Shown: positions 52,437 to 62,159 of the stretch, one piece after another | Layout: each line of letters opens with the position of its first letter | Numbering within the stretch: position 1 is the stretch's first letter | Origin: Sphingobacteriaceae bacterium | Lineage (GTDB): Bacteria > Bacteroidota > Bacteroidia > B-17B0 > Aurantibacillaceae | Reading direction: 5' to 3' | Assembly (NCBI GenBank): GCA_016715905.1 | Contig: JADJXI010000003.1 | Location: 310,001-374,000, forward strand | Length of the DNA stretch: 64,000 nucleotides | The notes under the pieces: model-generated | Databases searched by the model: none | What the model saw: only the letters and a program-made list of their open reading frames with translations | What the model was told of the DNA's origin: nothing | Made by a program: the position numbers and the translations under genes

Positions 52437-53645
52437 ATGGCAGGAACAGAATTATTTGGCGATGAAGAGCGCAAGGAAATAAACGATGTAATGCAAACCG
52501 GCATCTTATTCAGATATGGACATGATGCGCAACGTAACAATCATTGGAAAGCGAAAGATTTTGAAGCTGAAGTTAGAAAAATAACCGGGGCTAAATATGC
52601 CCATGCCATGAGTAGTGGCTCTACTGCTATTGCCACAGCCCTGGCAGCTAGTGGAATTGGAACGGGTGATGAGGTAATTGTACCACCATTTACTTTTATT
52701 GCAAGTGTAGAGGCTGTATTATTTGTAGGCGCTATACCTGTTTTTGCTGAAATTGATGAAACTTTATGTTTGAGTCCGGAAGGAATTGAAAAAGCCATCA
52801 CTCCTAAAACAAAAGGTATTTGCCTGGTTCACATGTGCGGTGGAAATGCAAAAATGGATGAAATTATGGCCATTGTCAATAAACATAGTTTAATATTGGT
52901 TGAAGATGCAGGGCAAGCATTTGCCTCCTCTTATAAAGGAACATTTACAGGATTATTTGGTAAAGCCGGAAGCTATTCTTTTGATTTTTTCAAAATTGCT
53001 ACGGCAGGTGAGGGTGGTGTGTTGGTTACCAATGATGAGGAAACGTATAAAAAAGCCGATGTGTATAGCGACCATGGACATAATCATATAGGTGCAAAAA
53101 GAGGTATGGAAGATCATCCTTATTTAGGCTTTAATTACCGTATATCTGAGCTTCATGCAGCAATAGGTTTAGCACAAACCCGACGTGTACCTGCCATTAA
53201 GGAAAAAAATAAATTCAATAAAAAATTTATGCAGAATTTACTGGCTAAAAATCCGGCTATTTCATTTGCAATTCCGGGAGACCCAGAAGGAGATTCATGC
53301 ACGCATTTAAATATTTTTTTACCGGATGCCGATTCGGCTAAAAGAACGGTTGATGAGTTTAATAAAGCAAATGTGGCTGGATTTGATTACTGGTTTTTAA
53401 ATATGTATCATTTCATTAATCAATGGGATCATTTAAAGAATTTACAAACTGTTGCAAAATTACCGGCTCAAATATTAGATAAGCCGCAAGATTATAATAA
53501 ATTGAGTTTACCGGTAACACAAAATATCATTGGCAGATTAATTTCTTTTGGTGTAAAAGTGTCGTGGACTGAAGATCAGATGAAGGAGTTGGCCAATAAC
53601 ATAAATAGTTGCGTAAATAAAGCCATGTCGGCAGTGAAAGCTTAA
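52437..53645 (+). CDS. DegT/DnrJ/EryC1/StrS-family PLP aminotransferase
   Basis: A sugar-type aminotransferase fold. GSTAIATALAASGIGTGDEV, PFTFIASVEAVLF and EDAGQAF are conserved PLP-pocket segments; the Schiff-base Lys is in SFDFFKIATAGEGG. FNYRISELHAAIGLAQ is also typical. 402 residues from ATG 52437; a TTG at 52431 would add two residues. No sugar-nucleotide biosynthesis genes lie nearby, so the substrate is unknown. The next gene is 22 bases downstream. Confidence 0.9.
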   Translation: MAGTELFGDEERKEINDVMQTGILFRYGHDAQRNNHWKAKDFEAEVRKITGAKYAHAMSSGSTAIATALAASGIGTGDEVIVPPFTFIASVEAVLFVGAIPVFAEIDETLCLSPEGIEKAITPKTKGICLVHMCGGNAKMDEIMAIVNKHSLILVEDAGQAFASSYKGTFTGLFGKAGSYSFDFFKIATAGEGGVLVTNDEETYKKADVYSDHGHNHIGAKRGMEDHPYLGFNYRISELHAAIGLAQTRRVPAIKEKNKFNKKFMQNLLAKNPAISFAIPGDPEGDSCTHLNIFLPDADSAKRTVDEFNKANVAGFDYWFLNMYHFINQWDHLKNLQTVAKLPAQILDKPQDYNKLSLPVTQNIIGRLISFGVKVSWTEDQMKELANNINSCVNKAMSAVKA

Positions 53646-53667
53646 GGCTTGAAATTGATTTTTAAAT

Positions 53668-54375
53668 GTGGAGCGTATTGAACAATATTTTAATCAATTA
53701 AAAAAATCGTTACGCAAGTATAATATACAATCATTTCAAACTTCCCCAACTTATAAATTCACACATGGCAAAAAGAGCATAATCTTGGAAATTCCGGATG
53801 ATTTATTAATCACATCAGCACAAAAACTACCGGCTATTATTCTTTCAAAATTAAATCTGAACAAAACAGTTTTTGCCCGAATATGTGAGGTAAAAAAAAT
53901 TGAATCTGAGTCTGCTTATGCATTTACCAATAGCTATCACATAATGAATAGTGTAAATTCTGCTTACAAATACGGTATTTTTTTAAATGATGAATTGTTG
54001 GCGGTAGCCTTATTTTCTAAAGGAAGAAAAATGAATCGCCTTCCAGCGCATAAAAAATCGTATGAATTAATGCGTTTTTGCACCAAAGAAGGAATAACTG
54101 TAACCGGAGGTTTAAGTAAGCTGGTTAAAACTTTTTGCCGGGAAAAAAATGCAGGCGATGTGATGACGTACATCGACAAACAATTATCGAATGGGGAAGC
54201 TTACAAAAAAGCCGGATTTATTGTTCACAGTGAAACGGGCGAAATGAATTATCAAATTCACAAGGAAAATTATAAACGATCGCTGCAAAAAGACGAAACA
54301 AATACACTTCTACATTATACTGTTAAGGGCCCCGGAAGTATTAAATTAATTTATTCTTGTAATGAGGCCATATAA
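53668..54375 (+). CDS. hypothetical protein with GNAT-like core
   Basis: 235 residues starting with GTG at 53668. The middle (YGIFLNDELLAVALFSKGRK, SYELMRFCTKEGITVTGGLS, LVKTFCREKNAGDVMTYIDK) resembles a GNAT-type fold also seen in proteins accompanying phage endonucleases, although none is present here. The last residues overlap miaA by 14 bases, so the two are probably co-transcribed. Function unknown. Confidence 0.6.
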   Translation: MERIEQYFNQLKKSLRKYNIQSFQTSPTYKFTHGKKSIILEIPDDLLITSAQKLPAIILSKLNLNKTVFARICEVKKIESESAYAFTNSYHIMNSVNSAYKYGIFLNDELLAVALFSKGRKMNRLPAHKKSYELMRFCTKEGITVTGGLSKLVKTFCREKNAGDVMTYIDKQLSNGEAYKKAGFIVHSETGEMNYQIHKENYKRSLQKDETNTLLHYTVKGPGSIKLIYSCNEAI

Positions 54376-55282
54376 TTGCATAGTAGTTTTAGGCCCAACT
54401 GCAAGTGGAAAAACCAAATTGGCGTGTGAAATCGCTTATCAATGCAATGGCGAAATCATCAGTGCTGATTCACGACAAGTATATAGAAATCTGGATATCG
54501 GTACAGGCAAAGATTTAAACGAATACTCAATACACAATAAAAACATAAAATATCATTTGATAGATATTCAAGATCCAAGTGAACAGTATTATTTGCATCA
54601 GTTTATAGCCGGTTGCGATAATGCATTTTATGAAATAATTAAAAAAAATAAAACTCCGGTGATTTGCGGAGGAACAGGATTGTATCTAGATTCCTTGCAT
54701 AAGGATTATTCATACACTCAAATTAGAGAAAATGAAGAATTAAGAAAACAATTAAATAAGCTTTCTAAAAATGAATTAACTGTCCGACTTAATAAATACC
54801 CCGATGATACACTCCGGCATGTTGATCGGAATTCCATTAAAAGATTAATTAGAGCTATTGAGATTGGCGAATATGTTTTGGCCCATGGATGGGACCTCAC
54901 TGGCAACGCAAGGCCCTATAAACCTCTTTATATTGGATTAGAACTGCCTTTAGCGCGCAGAAAACTTAACATTGAATATAGATTAGAGCAAAGATTGAAA
55001 TCAGGTTTAATAGAAGAAGTTGAAATGCTTTTAAAAAGAGGAATTACTCACCAAAGATTACAATTCCTCGGTTTGGAATATAAATGGGTTTCTTTATATC
55101 TGGAAAAAAAGATATCTCTTTCAGAAATGCAAACTAGTCTCTTAACAGGCATTCTTCAATACGCGAAAAGGCAAATGACCTGGTTCAGAAAAATGGAAAA
55201 AGAAGGAATTAAAATAAATTGGATTAATCCGGTTAATTTCACTGAAGCATTAGATTTAATTCATCTTTCATTCAGAAAGTGA
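54362..55282 (+). CDS. miaA: tRNA dimethylallyltransferase
   Basis: Adds a dimethylallyl group to A37 of tRNAs reading UNN codons. The P-loop GPTASGKTKLA is at residues 10-20, SADSRQVYRNLDIGTGK is the substrate/DMAPP-binding motif, and GGTGLYLDSL and the C-terminal QYAKRQMTWFRK tRNA-binding motif are present. 306 residues, full length. A bidirectional terminator follows. Confidence 0.95.
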   Translation: MRPYNCIVVLGPTASGKTKLACEIAYQCNGEIISADSRQVYRNLDIGTGKDLNEYSIHNKNIKYHLIDIQDPSEQYYLHQFIAGCDNAFYEIIKKNKTPVICGGTGLYLDSLHKDYSYTQIRENEELRKQLNKLSKNELTVRLNKYPDDTLRHVDRNSIKRLIRAIEIGEYVLAHGWDLTGNARPYKPLYIGLELPLARRKLNIEYRLEQRLKSGLIEEVEMLLKRGITHQRLQFLGLEYKWVSLYLEKKISLSEMQTSLLTGILQYAKRQMTWFRKMEKEGIKINWINPVNFTEALDLIHLSFRK

Positions 55283-55302
55283 AAAATTGAACACAAAAAA
55301 AA

Positions 55303-55319
55303 CCCGATTTTTAATCGGG
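55303..55319. terminator. bidirectional terminator between miaA and the T9SS cargo gene
   Basis: CCCGATT/AATCGGG is a 7-bp stem with a 3-base loop, with A-run on the left and T-run on the right, serving both converging genes. Confidence 0.85.
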
Positions 55320-55340
55320 TTTTAATAAGTTAGTTTGATA

Positions 55341-58300
55341 TTATTTCAATAAGCTCACATGTCCGGTATACTCTTTTCTACCTTGATTGTTGTCGCTTGA
55401 AACTTTCACTTTGTAAACATATACTCCAACTTCTCCGTTTAAATCTTTTATTTTCCCATCCCATCCTTTGGTAAGTTCTTTAGTTGAATAAACTAAATTA
55501 CCCCATCTATCGTAAATCTCCATAGAATAACCTTCGCTGCTTAATCCAACTCCTTTCACATTAAACACGTCATTTAAACCGTCGTTATTAGGAGTAAAAG
55601 TGTTAGGAATATACACGCTAAAGGCATCTCTTACTTCAATAACTTTAAATACTGAATCTGAACATCCTTTGTCGGTTCTTGAAATTAAATAAACCGGATA
55701 TTTACCAATGTTAGGATAAGAACGTGTTGGGTTTTTCATAGAAGAAGAATCGTAACCCCCAACACCATTAGTGCCTTGGAATTCGTATAAGTATGAAATC
55801 ACATTTCCTCCTGAATGACTAGGGAAGAATGTTACGTTGTTTTCTGTAGTAGTTACCGGATCAGGATTGTAATTTAATACCGTGTGAGGAAGTGGGTGAA
55901 CAACAATTGGAGTTTCAACTGAATAAGTAGATGTACAACCGTTTTTACCGGTAGTCTTCACTTTTAAATTATAAGTACCGGCAGTATTATAACAGAAATC
56001 GAAATCATCTCCCTGGTATAATTCTCCATTACCCATATCAAAAGTAATTTGACTGTAAAGACTTTGAACCTGACTGTTTAATTTTAAACATAACGGTTCA
56101 CATCCTTCCGTTTTGCTTAAAGTAAGCTGTGGAGCAGGACCCTTGTTAACCGTTACAGTGAATGAATTAGAAATTGTATAATGAGGACAAGCTATATCGT
56201 AAGCCATTAAGTTATAAATGGTAGTTCCTTGCGGATAAGCATATTGTACACTTCCTGTTGGAGAGCCTAACCATTGTTGAGGGTTCCATACATAAGCATA
56301 ATTCTGACTTCCACCGCTTGCGCCAGCAATTAAGGCAATGCTATCCCCGTCACAAATAGTTACATTGCCCGGAGTAGTTGTAAATGAAATTGGTGTTAAA
56401 ACATCAATGCTTGTTACAGCAGAGGTTTTACATGGACCTAAGTTTACTTCCAAAGTATAAGTACCGGCCTGATTCGCTTGGATAAACGGTAATACCATTA
56501 CTTGATTATTACTTTGAAAACCGTTAGAACCTAACCAAGTATAACTTGTTGCACCAACCGGTCCGCCAATAGAGTAAGTGGTATTGAAGCAGAGTTGTTT
56601 GTATGGCTCAAGTGTAAATGGTAAAGATGGGTTAACGGTAACTTGTGTAGTATTTGTATTATAGCACATGATTGCACCGTTAGTGAAAGCTGTTGTAATT
56701 GTATAAACACCTGAAGCTGATACCGGAGGGTTACCAAGAATTGGATTTGCAATACTTGAAGTATAAGAATTTGGACCGTTCCAGCTATACGAAATAGCGC
56801 CTTGAGCAAATGCTTTTAATTCAACATTGGATGGATCACACACCACAGAAGGTGAGTTCACTACAATATCCGGTACAGGTACCACATTAATTTGACCAAA
56901 GCTGTTGATGTTACAACTTACGTTACCAATGGCCCATATAGCAGTAACATTATAAACACCTGTATTAGCCACAGGGATATTAGTGATAGAATTAACGGCA
57001 TTATTTGAACTGAAATTATTTGGTCCGGTCCAGTTGTACGAAAGAGGGGCAGGGTTAGCGCTTACGCTAACTGCAGCAGTTTGTTTTTCGCAAATATTTG
57101 CTGGTAAAGTTAAGGTAAGTGGAGATGTAGCCACAACTGATACATTCGCTACTGCACTTGAATTACAAATTAAAGTAGTATTAGAAGCAGTAAAAGCAGC
57201 CTGAATGGTATAGTCACCGGAAGCCAATGGAGTAACTGGTGAAATTGGAGCCGGATTTTGAACATTAGCCGTGTAATTATTTGGGCCGGTCCAAGTAAAA
57301 GAACTTGCTCCGGTAACACCCGCAGTTAATGTTAAGGCTGAACCTTGACAAACCGTTGGGTTGTTTACTGAAATACTCGAGTAATCTACCACTGTTAACG
57401 ATGTTGTTCCGATTGAAGAACAAGAACCGTTATTAAATACACTGGTAACAGTACAGAAATAAACTCCGGTTAATGTAGGTTGCGCGTTTACTACTTGTGG
57501 GTTTTGAAATGAAGAAGTATAACTGTTAGGTCCGGTCCAATTATATAAAACAGGGTTTCCTGCAGAAGCATTACAGGTTAAATTTAAAACAGAACCTTTA
57601 CAAATCGGACCATTACTTCCTAAAGTAACAGTTGGAGTAGGGTTAACCCAAATTTCAATGGTTTGAGAAGCCTGGCAATTTGCTGAGTTTGTTCCAACAA
57701 CTGTGTATATTGTTGTTGCCGTAGGACTAACTGCTGCTGTATTTGAAATAATTGTTCCAGGATTTATAGTATATGTTCCTCCAATTCCTGCACCACCACC
57801 GGTAATGGTTGTGGTTTGACCGCTACAAATAGCAGTAGAGGTTGCTGCAGCTGTAATGGTTGGTTGAATACAACAAACAGCTAACCAAGTTAACATATTT
57901 GCACGTAAATTACCCGCACTAGGTTGAGGATTATGAAAACTAGTGTTTGTCATTGAACCAAATAAACACATTCCAGAACCCCACGGTTTAGACGCTAAAA
58001 TTATATTTCCACCGGTTGGTTGCTGTGCTTGACCCCATGTTGTCCAAGGAGAAACCGTATTGTGAATTATTGGAGTTAGTCCAGGACCGGTCACATACCC
58101 ATGGCAATAAAAATTATCTTGATGTACTGTTGCTGTTATAGGTGCAGGCCCAAGATAAATAGGATGAGCCGGATTCACTGCGTAACCAGGCGAAGAATAG
58201 GGACCGCCATTTACATAATTTAAAGTTATACCGCCAAATCCATAATTCATATTAAACCCTGTGTTAGGACCCGCATTTAAAAACAAACGCCCGCCATTAA

Positions 58301-58616
58301 ACACCCAAGTTTGAATAGCGGCAATATTTGCTACTAAGAAGTTATTCATGGATGCAGCTGCCATAGAACCACCGTCACAATAAATTAAACAAACCGAAGG
58401 TTGTAATAATGCGTTTACATTAACAGTTTGAAACCAATCTTGTATCCAGTTCCCGGCACCAAATGCCTGATTCATAGCTGATACATTGGAAATAGATCCC
58501 CAAGGTTGAGCGTTTTGTTGAGTTAAATAATACTTTACTTGTTGAGCATTTAAACTTAAACCTAAAAACGCAAGTGCAAAAACTAAAACTATTCTTTTCA
58601 TATCTTTATATTTCAA
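55341..58616 (-). CDS. secreted multi-Ig-repeat protein with type IX secretion C-terminal domain
   Basis: A cell-surface or secreted protein exported by T9SS. The signal peptide is MKRIVLVFALAFLGLSLNAQ (second ATG at 58601 likely true start). Residues ~25-250 form a domain of unknown role (YYLTQQNAQPWGSIS...). At least five tandem Ig-like repeats of ~80 residues follow, each with a W-[TNL]-G-[PS]-N motif (NWTGPNSYTSS, TWTGPNNYTA, NWTGPNNFSS, SWNGPNSYTSS, TWLGSNGFQS), then a PKD-like domain. The last ~90 residues are the gliding-motility-associated type-B signal (PNTFTPNNDGLNDVF, YDRWGNLVY). Confidence 0.92.
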   Translation of the reverse strand: MKYKDMKRIVLVFALAFLGLSLNAQQVKYYLTQQNAQPWGSISNVSAMNQAFGAGNWIQDWFQTVNVNALLQPSVCLIYCDGGSMAAASMNNFLVANIAAIQTWVFNGGRLFLNAGPNTGFNMNYGFGGITLNYVNGGPYSSPGYAVNPAHPIYLGPAPITATVHQDNFYCHGYVTGPGLTPIIHNTVSPWTTWGQAQQPTGGNIILASKPWGSGMCLFGSMTNTSFHNPQPSAGNLRANMLTWLAVCCIQPTITAAATSTAICSGQTTTITGGGAGIGGTYTINPGTIISNTAAVSPTATTIYTVVGTNSANCQASQTIEIWVNPTPTVTLGSNGPICKGSVLNLTCNASAGNPVLYNWTGPNSYTSSFQNPQVVNAQPTLTGVYFCTVTSVFNNGSCSSIGTTSLTVVDYSSISVNNPTVCQGSALTLTAGVTGASSFTWTGPNNYTANVQNPAPISPVTPLASGDYTIQAAFTASNTTLICNSSAVANVSVVATSPLTLTLPANICEKQTAAVSVSANPAPLSYNWTGPNNFSSNNAVNSITNIPVANTGVYNVTAIWAIGNVSCNINSFGQINVVPVPDIVVNSPSVVCDPSNVELKAFAQGAISYSWNGPNSYTSSIANPILGNPPVSASGVYTITTAFTNGAIMCYNTNTTQVTVNPSLPFTLEPYKQLCFNTTYSIGGPVGATSYTWLGSNGFQSNNQVMVLPFIQANQAGTYTLEVNLGPCKTSAVTSIDVLTPISFTTTPGNVTICDGDSIALIAGASGGSQNYAYVWNPQQWLGSPTGSVQYAYPQGTTIYNLMAYDIACPHYTISNSFTVTVNKGPAPQLTLSKTEGCEPLCLKLNSQVQSLYSQITFDMGNGELYQGDDFDFCYNTAGTYNLKVKTTGKNGCTSTYSVETPIVVHPLPHTVLNYNPDPVTTTENNVTFFPSHSGGNVISYLYEFQGTNGVGGYDSSSMKNPTRSYPNIGKYPVYLISRTDKGCSDSVFKVIEVRDAFSVYIPNTFTPNNDGLNDVFNVKGVGLSSEGYSMEIYDRWGNLVYSTKELTKGWDGKIKDLNGEVGVYVYKVKVSSDNNQGRKEYTGHVSLLK

Positions 58617-58795
58617 TAATGAACATTACAAATTTAACAAAGTGATTAAATAATGGAGGCCTTTTTGGATAAAGTAGAGTAGTCCTTTAATCAGTTTTTA
58701 GCCCAATTCACCCAATTTTTGGATTTTAACAATTAAATTGAGGTCATTCATGGAATAACAATTTTAAATCTCAAAATTAAAAGATAGGAGTTCTG

Positions 58796-60367
58796 TTAAT
58801 TTTTTTTAGAATAATCCACCAAATAATGTAGTCCGGCGCTTTCGCCTCTTTTAGCAGCATGTTTAATAATCAAATAGCCAACGCAAATTAAATTTCTTAG
58901 TTCACAAAGTTTTTGAGTGATGATTTTTTCATCGTATAAGCGCTCATTTTCTTTATAAATTATTTCTAATCGATCAAAAGCTCTTTTTAACCTTAATTTA
59001 CTGCGTACAATACCTACGTAATTGGTCATGATTTGTTGCACCTCTTTATGTGATTGTGTTATTAAAATCATTTCTTCCGTTTGTTCTGTTCCTTCTGCAT
59101 TCCAATTCGGAATATTGTCCTTATAATTAATTTTGGGTAATGTTTTTATTGCATCTAAACTTGCTCGGTGAGCAAAAACTACAGCTTCTAATAGTGAATT
59201 GCTTGCTAATCTGTTGGCGCCATGTAATCCGGTACACGCACATTCGCCTATAGCATAAAGGTTTTGTATGGAAGAACGTGCAAATTCGTCGGTTGTTATT
59301 CCACCACACATATAATGCTGTGAAGGCAAAACAGGTATCATATGAATGAAAGGATCAATTCCAAGCGAAGTGCATTTGTTATAAATATTTGGGAAATGTT
59401 CAATAAATCCTCTTCTGTCCAAATGCCTACAATCTAAATACACAAATTCTTCACCACTCATTTTTAATTCATTATCTATAGCTCTGGCCACAATATCTCT
59501 TGGAGCCAATGATCCTCTTTCATTATATTTTTGCATGAATTCTTTCCCCTGCTGTGTTTTTAAAATTCCGCCAAAACCCCGAACAGCTTCACTTATTAAA
59601 AAACTAGGTGTTTCACCGGGATTAAATAAAGAAGTGGGATGAAATTGCACAAATTCCATATCTTTTATTGCACCTTTTGCTCGGTACACCATTGCAATTC
59701 CATCTCCGGTAGCAATATTTGGATTGGTTGTTGAAGCATATACATGTCCTGCACCACCGGTTGCCATGGTAGTTATTTTTGATAATACAGTTTCTACTTG
59801 TCCGTTTTTGGTATTCAACATATAAGCACCATAACATTGTATGCCGGGAGTTTTTGAATTCACTTCAACTCCCAAGTGGTGTTGCGTTAAAATGTCAATA
59901 GCAAAATAATGGTCATAGATTTCAATATTAGGGTGGTGATGAACTTGTTTTAATAATGCTCGCTCTATTTCTGTTCCTGTTGCGTCTTTATAATGTAAAA
60001 TCCTATTCTCGCTATGCCCTCCTTCTTTTGCCAAATCAAAAGATCCATCGGACTTTTTATCAAAATGGGTGCCTAATTTTATCAGTTCTTCAATTCGCTC
60101 TTTACCTTCTTCAACAACCATCCTTACAATTTTCTCATTACACAATCCTGCACCTGCATTTAAGGTATCCTGAACATGTTTTTCAACATGATCTTTTTCG
60201 TTCCAAACCGCTGCAATTCCACCTTGCGCGTACTTGGTATTGCTTTCGTCTTCTTTACTCTTTGTTAAAATAATTACTTTACCATAGTTTGCTACTTTCA
60301 ATGCAAAACTTAATCCGGCAATTCCCGACCCAATTATTAAAAAATCTGTTTTTAACTGTTTCAACAA
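58796..60367 (-). CDS. nadB: L-aspartate oxidase
   Basis: The FAD enzyme that oxidises L-aspartate to iminoaspartate in NAD synthesis. The N-terminal dinucleotide fold is FLIIGSGIAGLSFALKVA; active-site segments include EGGHSENRILHYKDATG, QFHPTSLF, CGGITTDEFARS and HGANRLASNSLLE. 523 residues, full length. nadA and nadC are not adjacent. Divergent from the NifU-like gene with about 84 bases between starts. Confidence 0.95.
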   Translation of the reverse strand: MLKQLKTDFLIIGSGIAGLSFALKVANYGKVIILTKSKEDESNTKYAQGGIAAVWNEKDHVEKHVQDTLNAGAGLCNEKIVRMVVEEGKERIEELIKLGTHFDKKSDGSFDLAKEGGHSENRILHYKDATGTEIERALLKQVHHHPNIEIYDHYFAIDILTQHHLGVEVNSKTPGIQCYGAYMLNTKNGQVETVLSKITTMATGGAGHVYASTTNPNIATGDGIAMVYRAKGAIKDMEFVQFHPTSLFNPGETPSFLISEAVRGFGGILKTQQGKEFMQKYNERGSLAPRDIVARAIDNELKMSGEEFVYLDCRHLDRRGFIEHFPNIYNKCTSLGIDPFIHMIPVLPSQHYMCGGITTDEFARSSIQNLYAIGECACTGLHGANRLASNSLLEAVVFAHRASLDAIKTLPKINYKDNIPNWNAEGTEQTEEMILITQSHKEVQQIMTNYVGIVRSKLRLKRAFDRLEIIYKENERLYDEKIITQKLCELRNLICVGYLIIKHAAKRGESAGLHYLVDYSKKN

Positions 60368-60451
60368 AACAAAATTACTAAGATTTGCATAGTATTGGTA
60401 ATAATTTACATTAATGAGCTTTGGTTTATTGTTGTATTTTTACGGCTTAAT

Positions 60452-61075
60452 ATGAACATGAGTGAAATTCCATATACAATTTATGCAGAGGGTACTCCTA
60501 ACCCGGCCAGTTTAAAATTTGTGGCCAACAAATTAATTTTGGTAAGTGGAGCCTCAGCAGAATATGATAGCGTTCAATCTGCAAAAGATGCTCCAATTGC
60601 ATTAGCATTGTTTCAGTTTCCTTTTGTTAAAAGAATCTTAATTAATTCTAATTATATAACTGTTCTTAAAAGTGATTCGGTTAGTTGGGATGAAGTGATG
60701 AGTGAAGTACGTATTTTTATTACCAATTATTTAAATGATGGGAAAGAAATAGTAAATAAACTTCCACAACAAGAAGTTGCTAAAGACAATAACTTTAAAG
60801 AAACGGTTAAGGTAAATACACAACATGCACCACCATCCAACGAAGTGGAAACTAAAATAATTGAAATACTTGAACAATACATCCGCCCTGCTGTGGAACA
60901 AGACGGTGGCATGATTACTTTCAAACAATTGCAGGATGGAATTGTAACCGTTCAAATGCGGGGCAGTTGTAGCGGTTGCCCAAGTAGTACACAAACTTTA
61001 AAAGCAGGAATTGAAGGGTTGCTAAAAAGATTAATGCCCGATGCAATTAAGGAAGTAGTGAGCGAAGCAATGTGA
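60452..61075 (+). CDS. NifU-like iron-sulfur scaffold (Nfu N- and C-terminal domains)
   Basis: Delivers iron-sulfur clusters. The N-terminal Nfu domain (EGTPNPASLKFVANKLI) and C-terminal NifU domain (IRPAVEQDGGMITFKQLQDG, then RGSCSGCPSSTQTLK with C-x-x-C) are both present. I place the start at ATG 60452 (MNMSEIPYTIYAEG); the upstream open frame adds 19 hydrophobic residues that overlap the promoter region. The dCMP deaminase follows after 23 bases. Confidence 0.92.
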   Translation: MNMSEIPYTIYAEGTPNPASLKFVANKLILVSGASAEYDSVQSAKDAPIALALFQFPFVKRILINSNYITVLKSDSVSWDEVMSEVRIFITNYLNDGKEIVNKLPQQEVAKDNNFKETVKVNTQHAPPSNEVETKIIEILEQYIRPAVEQDGGMITFKQLQDGIVTVQMRGSCSGCPSSTQTLKAGIEGLLKRLMPDAIKEVVSEAM

Positions 61076-61098
61076 TCAAATAAATCAAAATCTTACCG

Positions 61099-61566
61099 AT
61101 GAAATCTGAAAAAATAAGACCATCATTTGAAGAAATTTATATGGAATTAGCCCAAAAACTGGCTGATCGCTCTCATTGTGTAAAAGCCAATGTTGGAGCC
61201 GTGTTAACCAAAGATACTCGGATCATTTCTTTGGGATATAATGGGCCACCAGCAGGAACTCATAATTGTGATGTAGAATGGCCGGAAACAGGGTGCCCCA
61301 GAGATAGTAAAGGGAGTTGTTCACTTGCACTTCATGCTGAACAAAATGCCATTTTATATGCTGCTAAAAATAATGTAAGTATGGAAGGCGCTACTTTGTT
61401 TGTGACTTTATCTCCTTGTATTTCTTGTGCTCGTGTGATTTATACCACGGGAATAAAAAAAGTTTATTTTAAAGATAGTTACGCTGATTTTAAGGGATTA
61501 AAAAGCGACGAAGGAGTTGATTTTTTGAGGAGATTCGGTGTAGAAGTAATTAAGTTTGAAAAATGA
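61099..61566 (+). CDS. dCMP deaminase / CDA-family zinc deaminase
   Basis: Deaminates dCMP to dUMP for thymidylate synthesis. The zinc-site motifs are HAEQNAILYAA (catalytic HAE) and SPCISCARVI (PC-x-x-C); an upstream Cys/His region (THNCDVEWPETGCPRD) fits the extra zinc site of ComEB-type enzymes. 155 residues, full length. It overlaps the next gene by 4 bases. Confidence 0.93.
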   Translation: MKSEKIRPSFEEIYMELAQKLADRSHCVKANVGAVLTKDTRIISLGYNGPPAGTHNCDVEWPETGCPRDSKGSCSLALHAEQNAILYAAKNNVSMEGATLFVTLSPCISCARVIYTTGIKKVYFKDSYADFKGLKSDEGVDFLRRFGVEVIKFEK

Positions 61567-61889
61567 AATGGACAAAGATTATAATTTTGTTTGGTCTGAT
61601 TTTAACATCGCCTAAGTTTATTGCTCAGGATAAAAAAGATGGAACGGGGCCTGCAGAAAAATCATTTAAAAGCGAACGTAAATTAAGAAAAGCAGATAGA
61701 AAAGAAGCCAAAGAAAAACGAAGAAAAGAAAAGGCGGAGCAAAAGGCGATAAAAAAACATCATAAAAGAATTCAAACTAAAAAAGTTCGGAAGCGAATGA
61801 AAAAAAGTAAAAAAACAGCCATTCGTAATAATGAAAATAAACGCGAGTTCTTTTTGAAGAGATGGTTTAAAAAGAAAAAGAAAGTTTGA
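61563..61889 (+). CDS. small secreted, extremely basic protein
   Basis: 108 residues. A signal peptide (MKWTKIIILFGLILTSPKFIAQ) precedes a tail made largely of Lys, Arg and Glu (RKLRKADRKEAKEKRRKEKA), probably one long charged helix. Coupled to the deaminase by a 4-base overlap. No domain recognised; could be low-complexity but the signal peptide and overlap support a real gene. Confidence 0.65.
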   Translation: MKWTKIIILFGLILTSPKFIAQDKKDGTGPAEKSFKSERKLRKADRKEAKEKRRKEKAEQKAIKKHHKRIQTKKVRKRMKKSKKTAIRNNENKREFFLKRWFKKKKKV

Positions 61890-62100
61890 TCGCAAGTACT
61901 TCCATTTAATTCAATATTTCAACCACTTATATAAAACCAACCGCCAGTTTTTAAAATGTTAATTTTAATTAAACGTGTTATGCGTAAACTTGTATTAGAA
62001 ATCTATCTAACATGAACGCTTATAATAGATATAAAAACATTAAGTACTTGATTATCACATTTATAATAAATAGAGTGCATTTTTCCTTGCAATATCATTG

Positions 62101-62108
62101 TAGCTTTG
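62101..62108 (+). promoter_or_regulatory. -7 element of the TonB-dependent receptor gene
   Basis: TAGCTTTG matches TAnnTTTG, about 52 bases upstream of the ATG at 62160. The -33 element is not clear. The rest of the 270-base gap from 61890 shows no gene. Confidence 0.45.
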
Positions 62109-62159
62109 ATATTTTTAGGGTTTTTAAAAATAGGTTGTATTTTAAGGTAATTTAACAAT

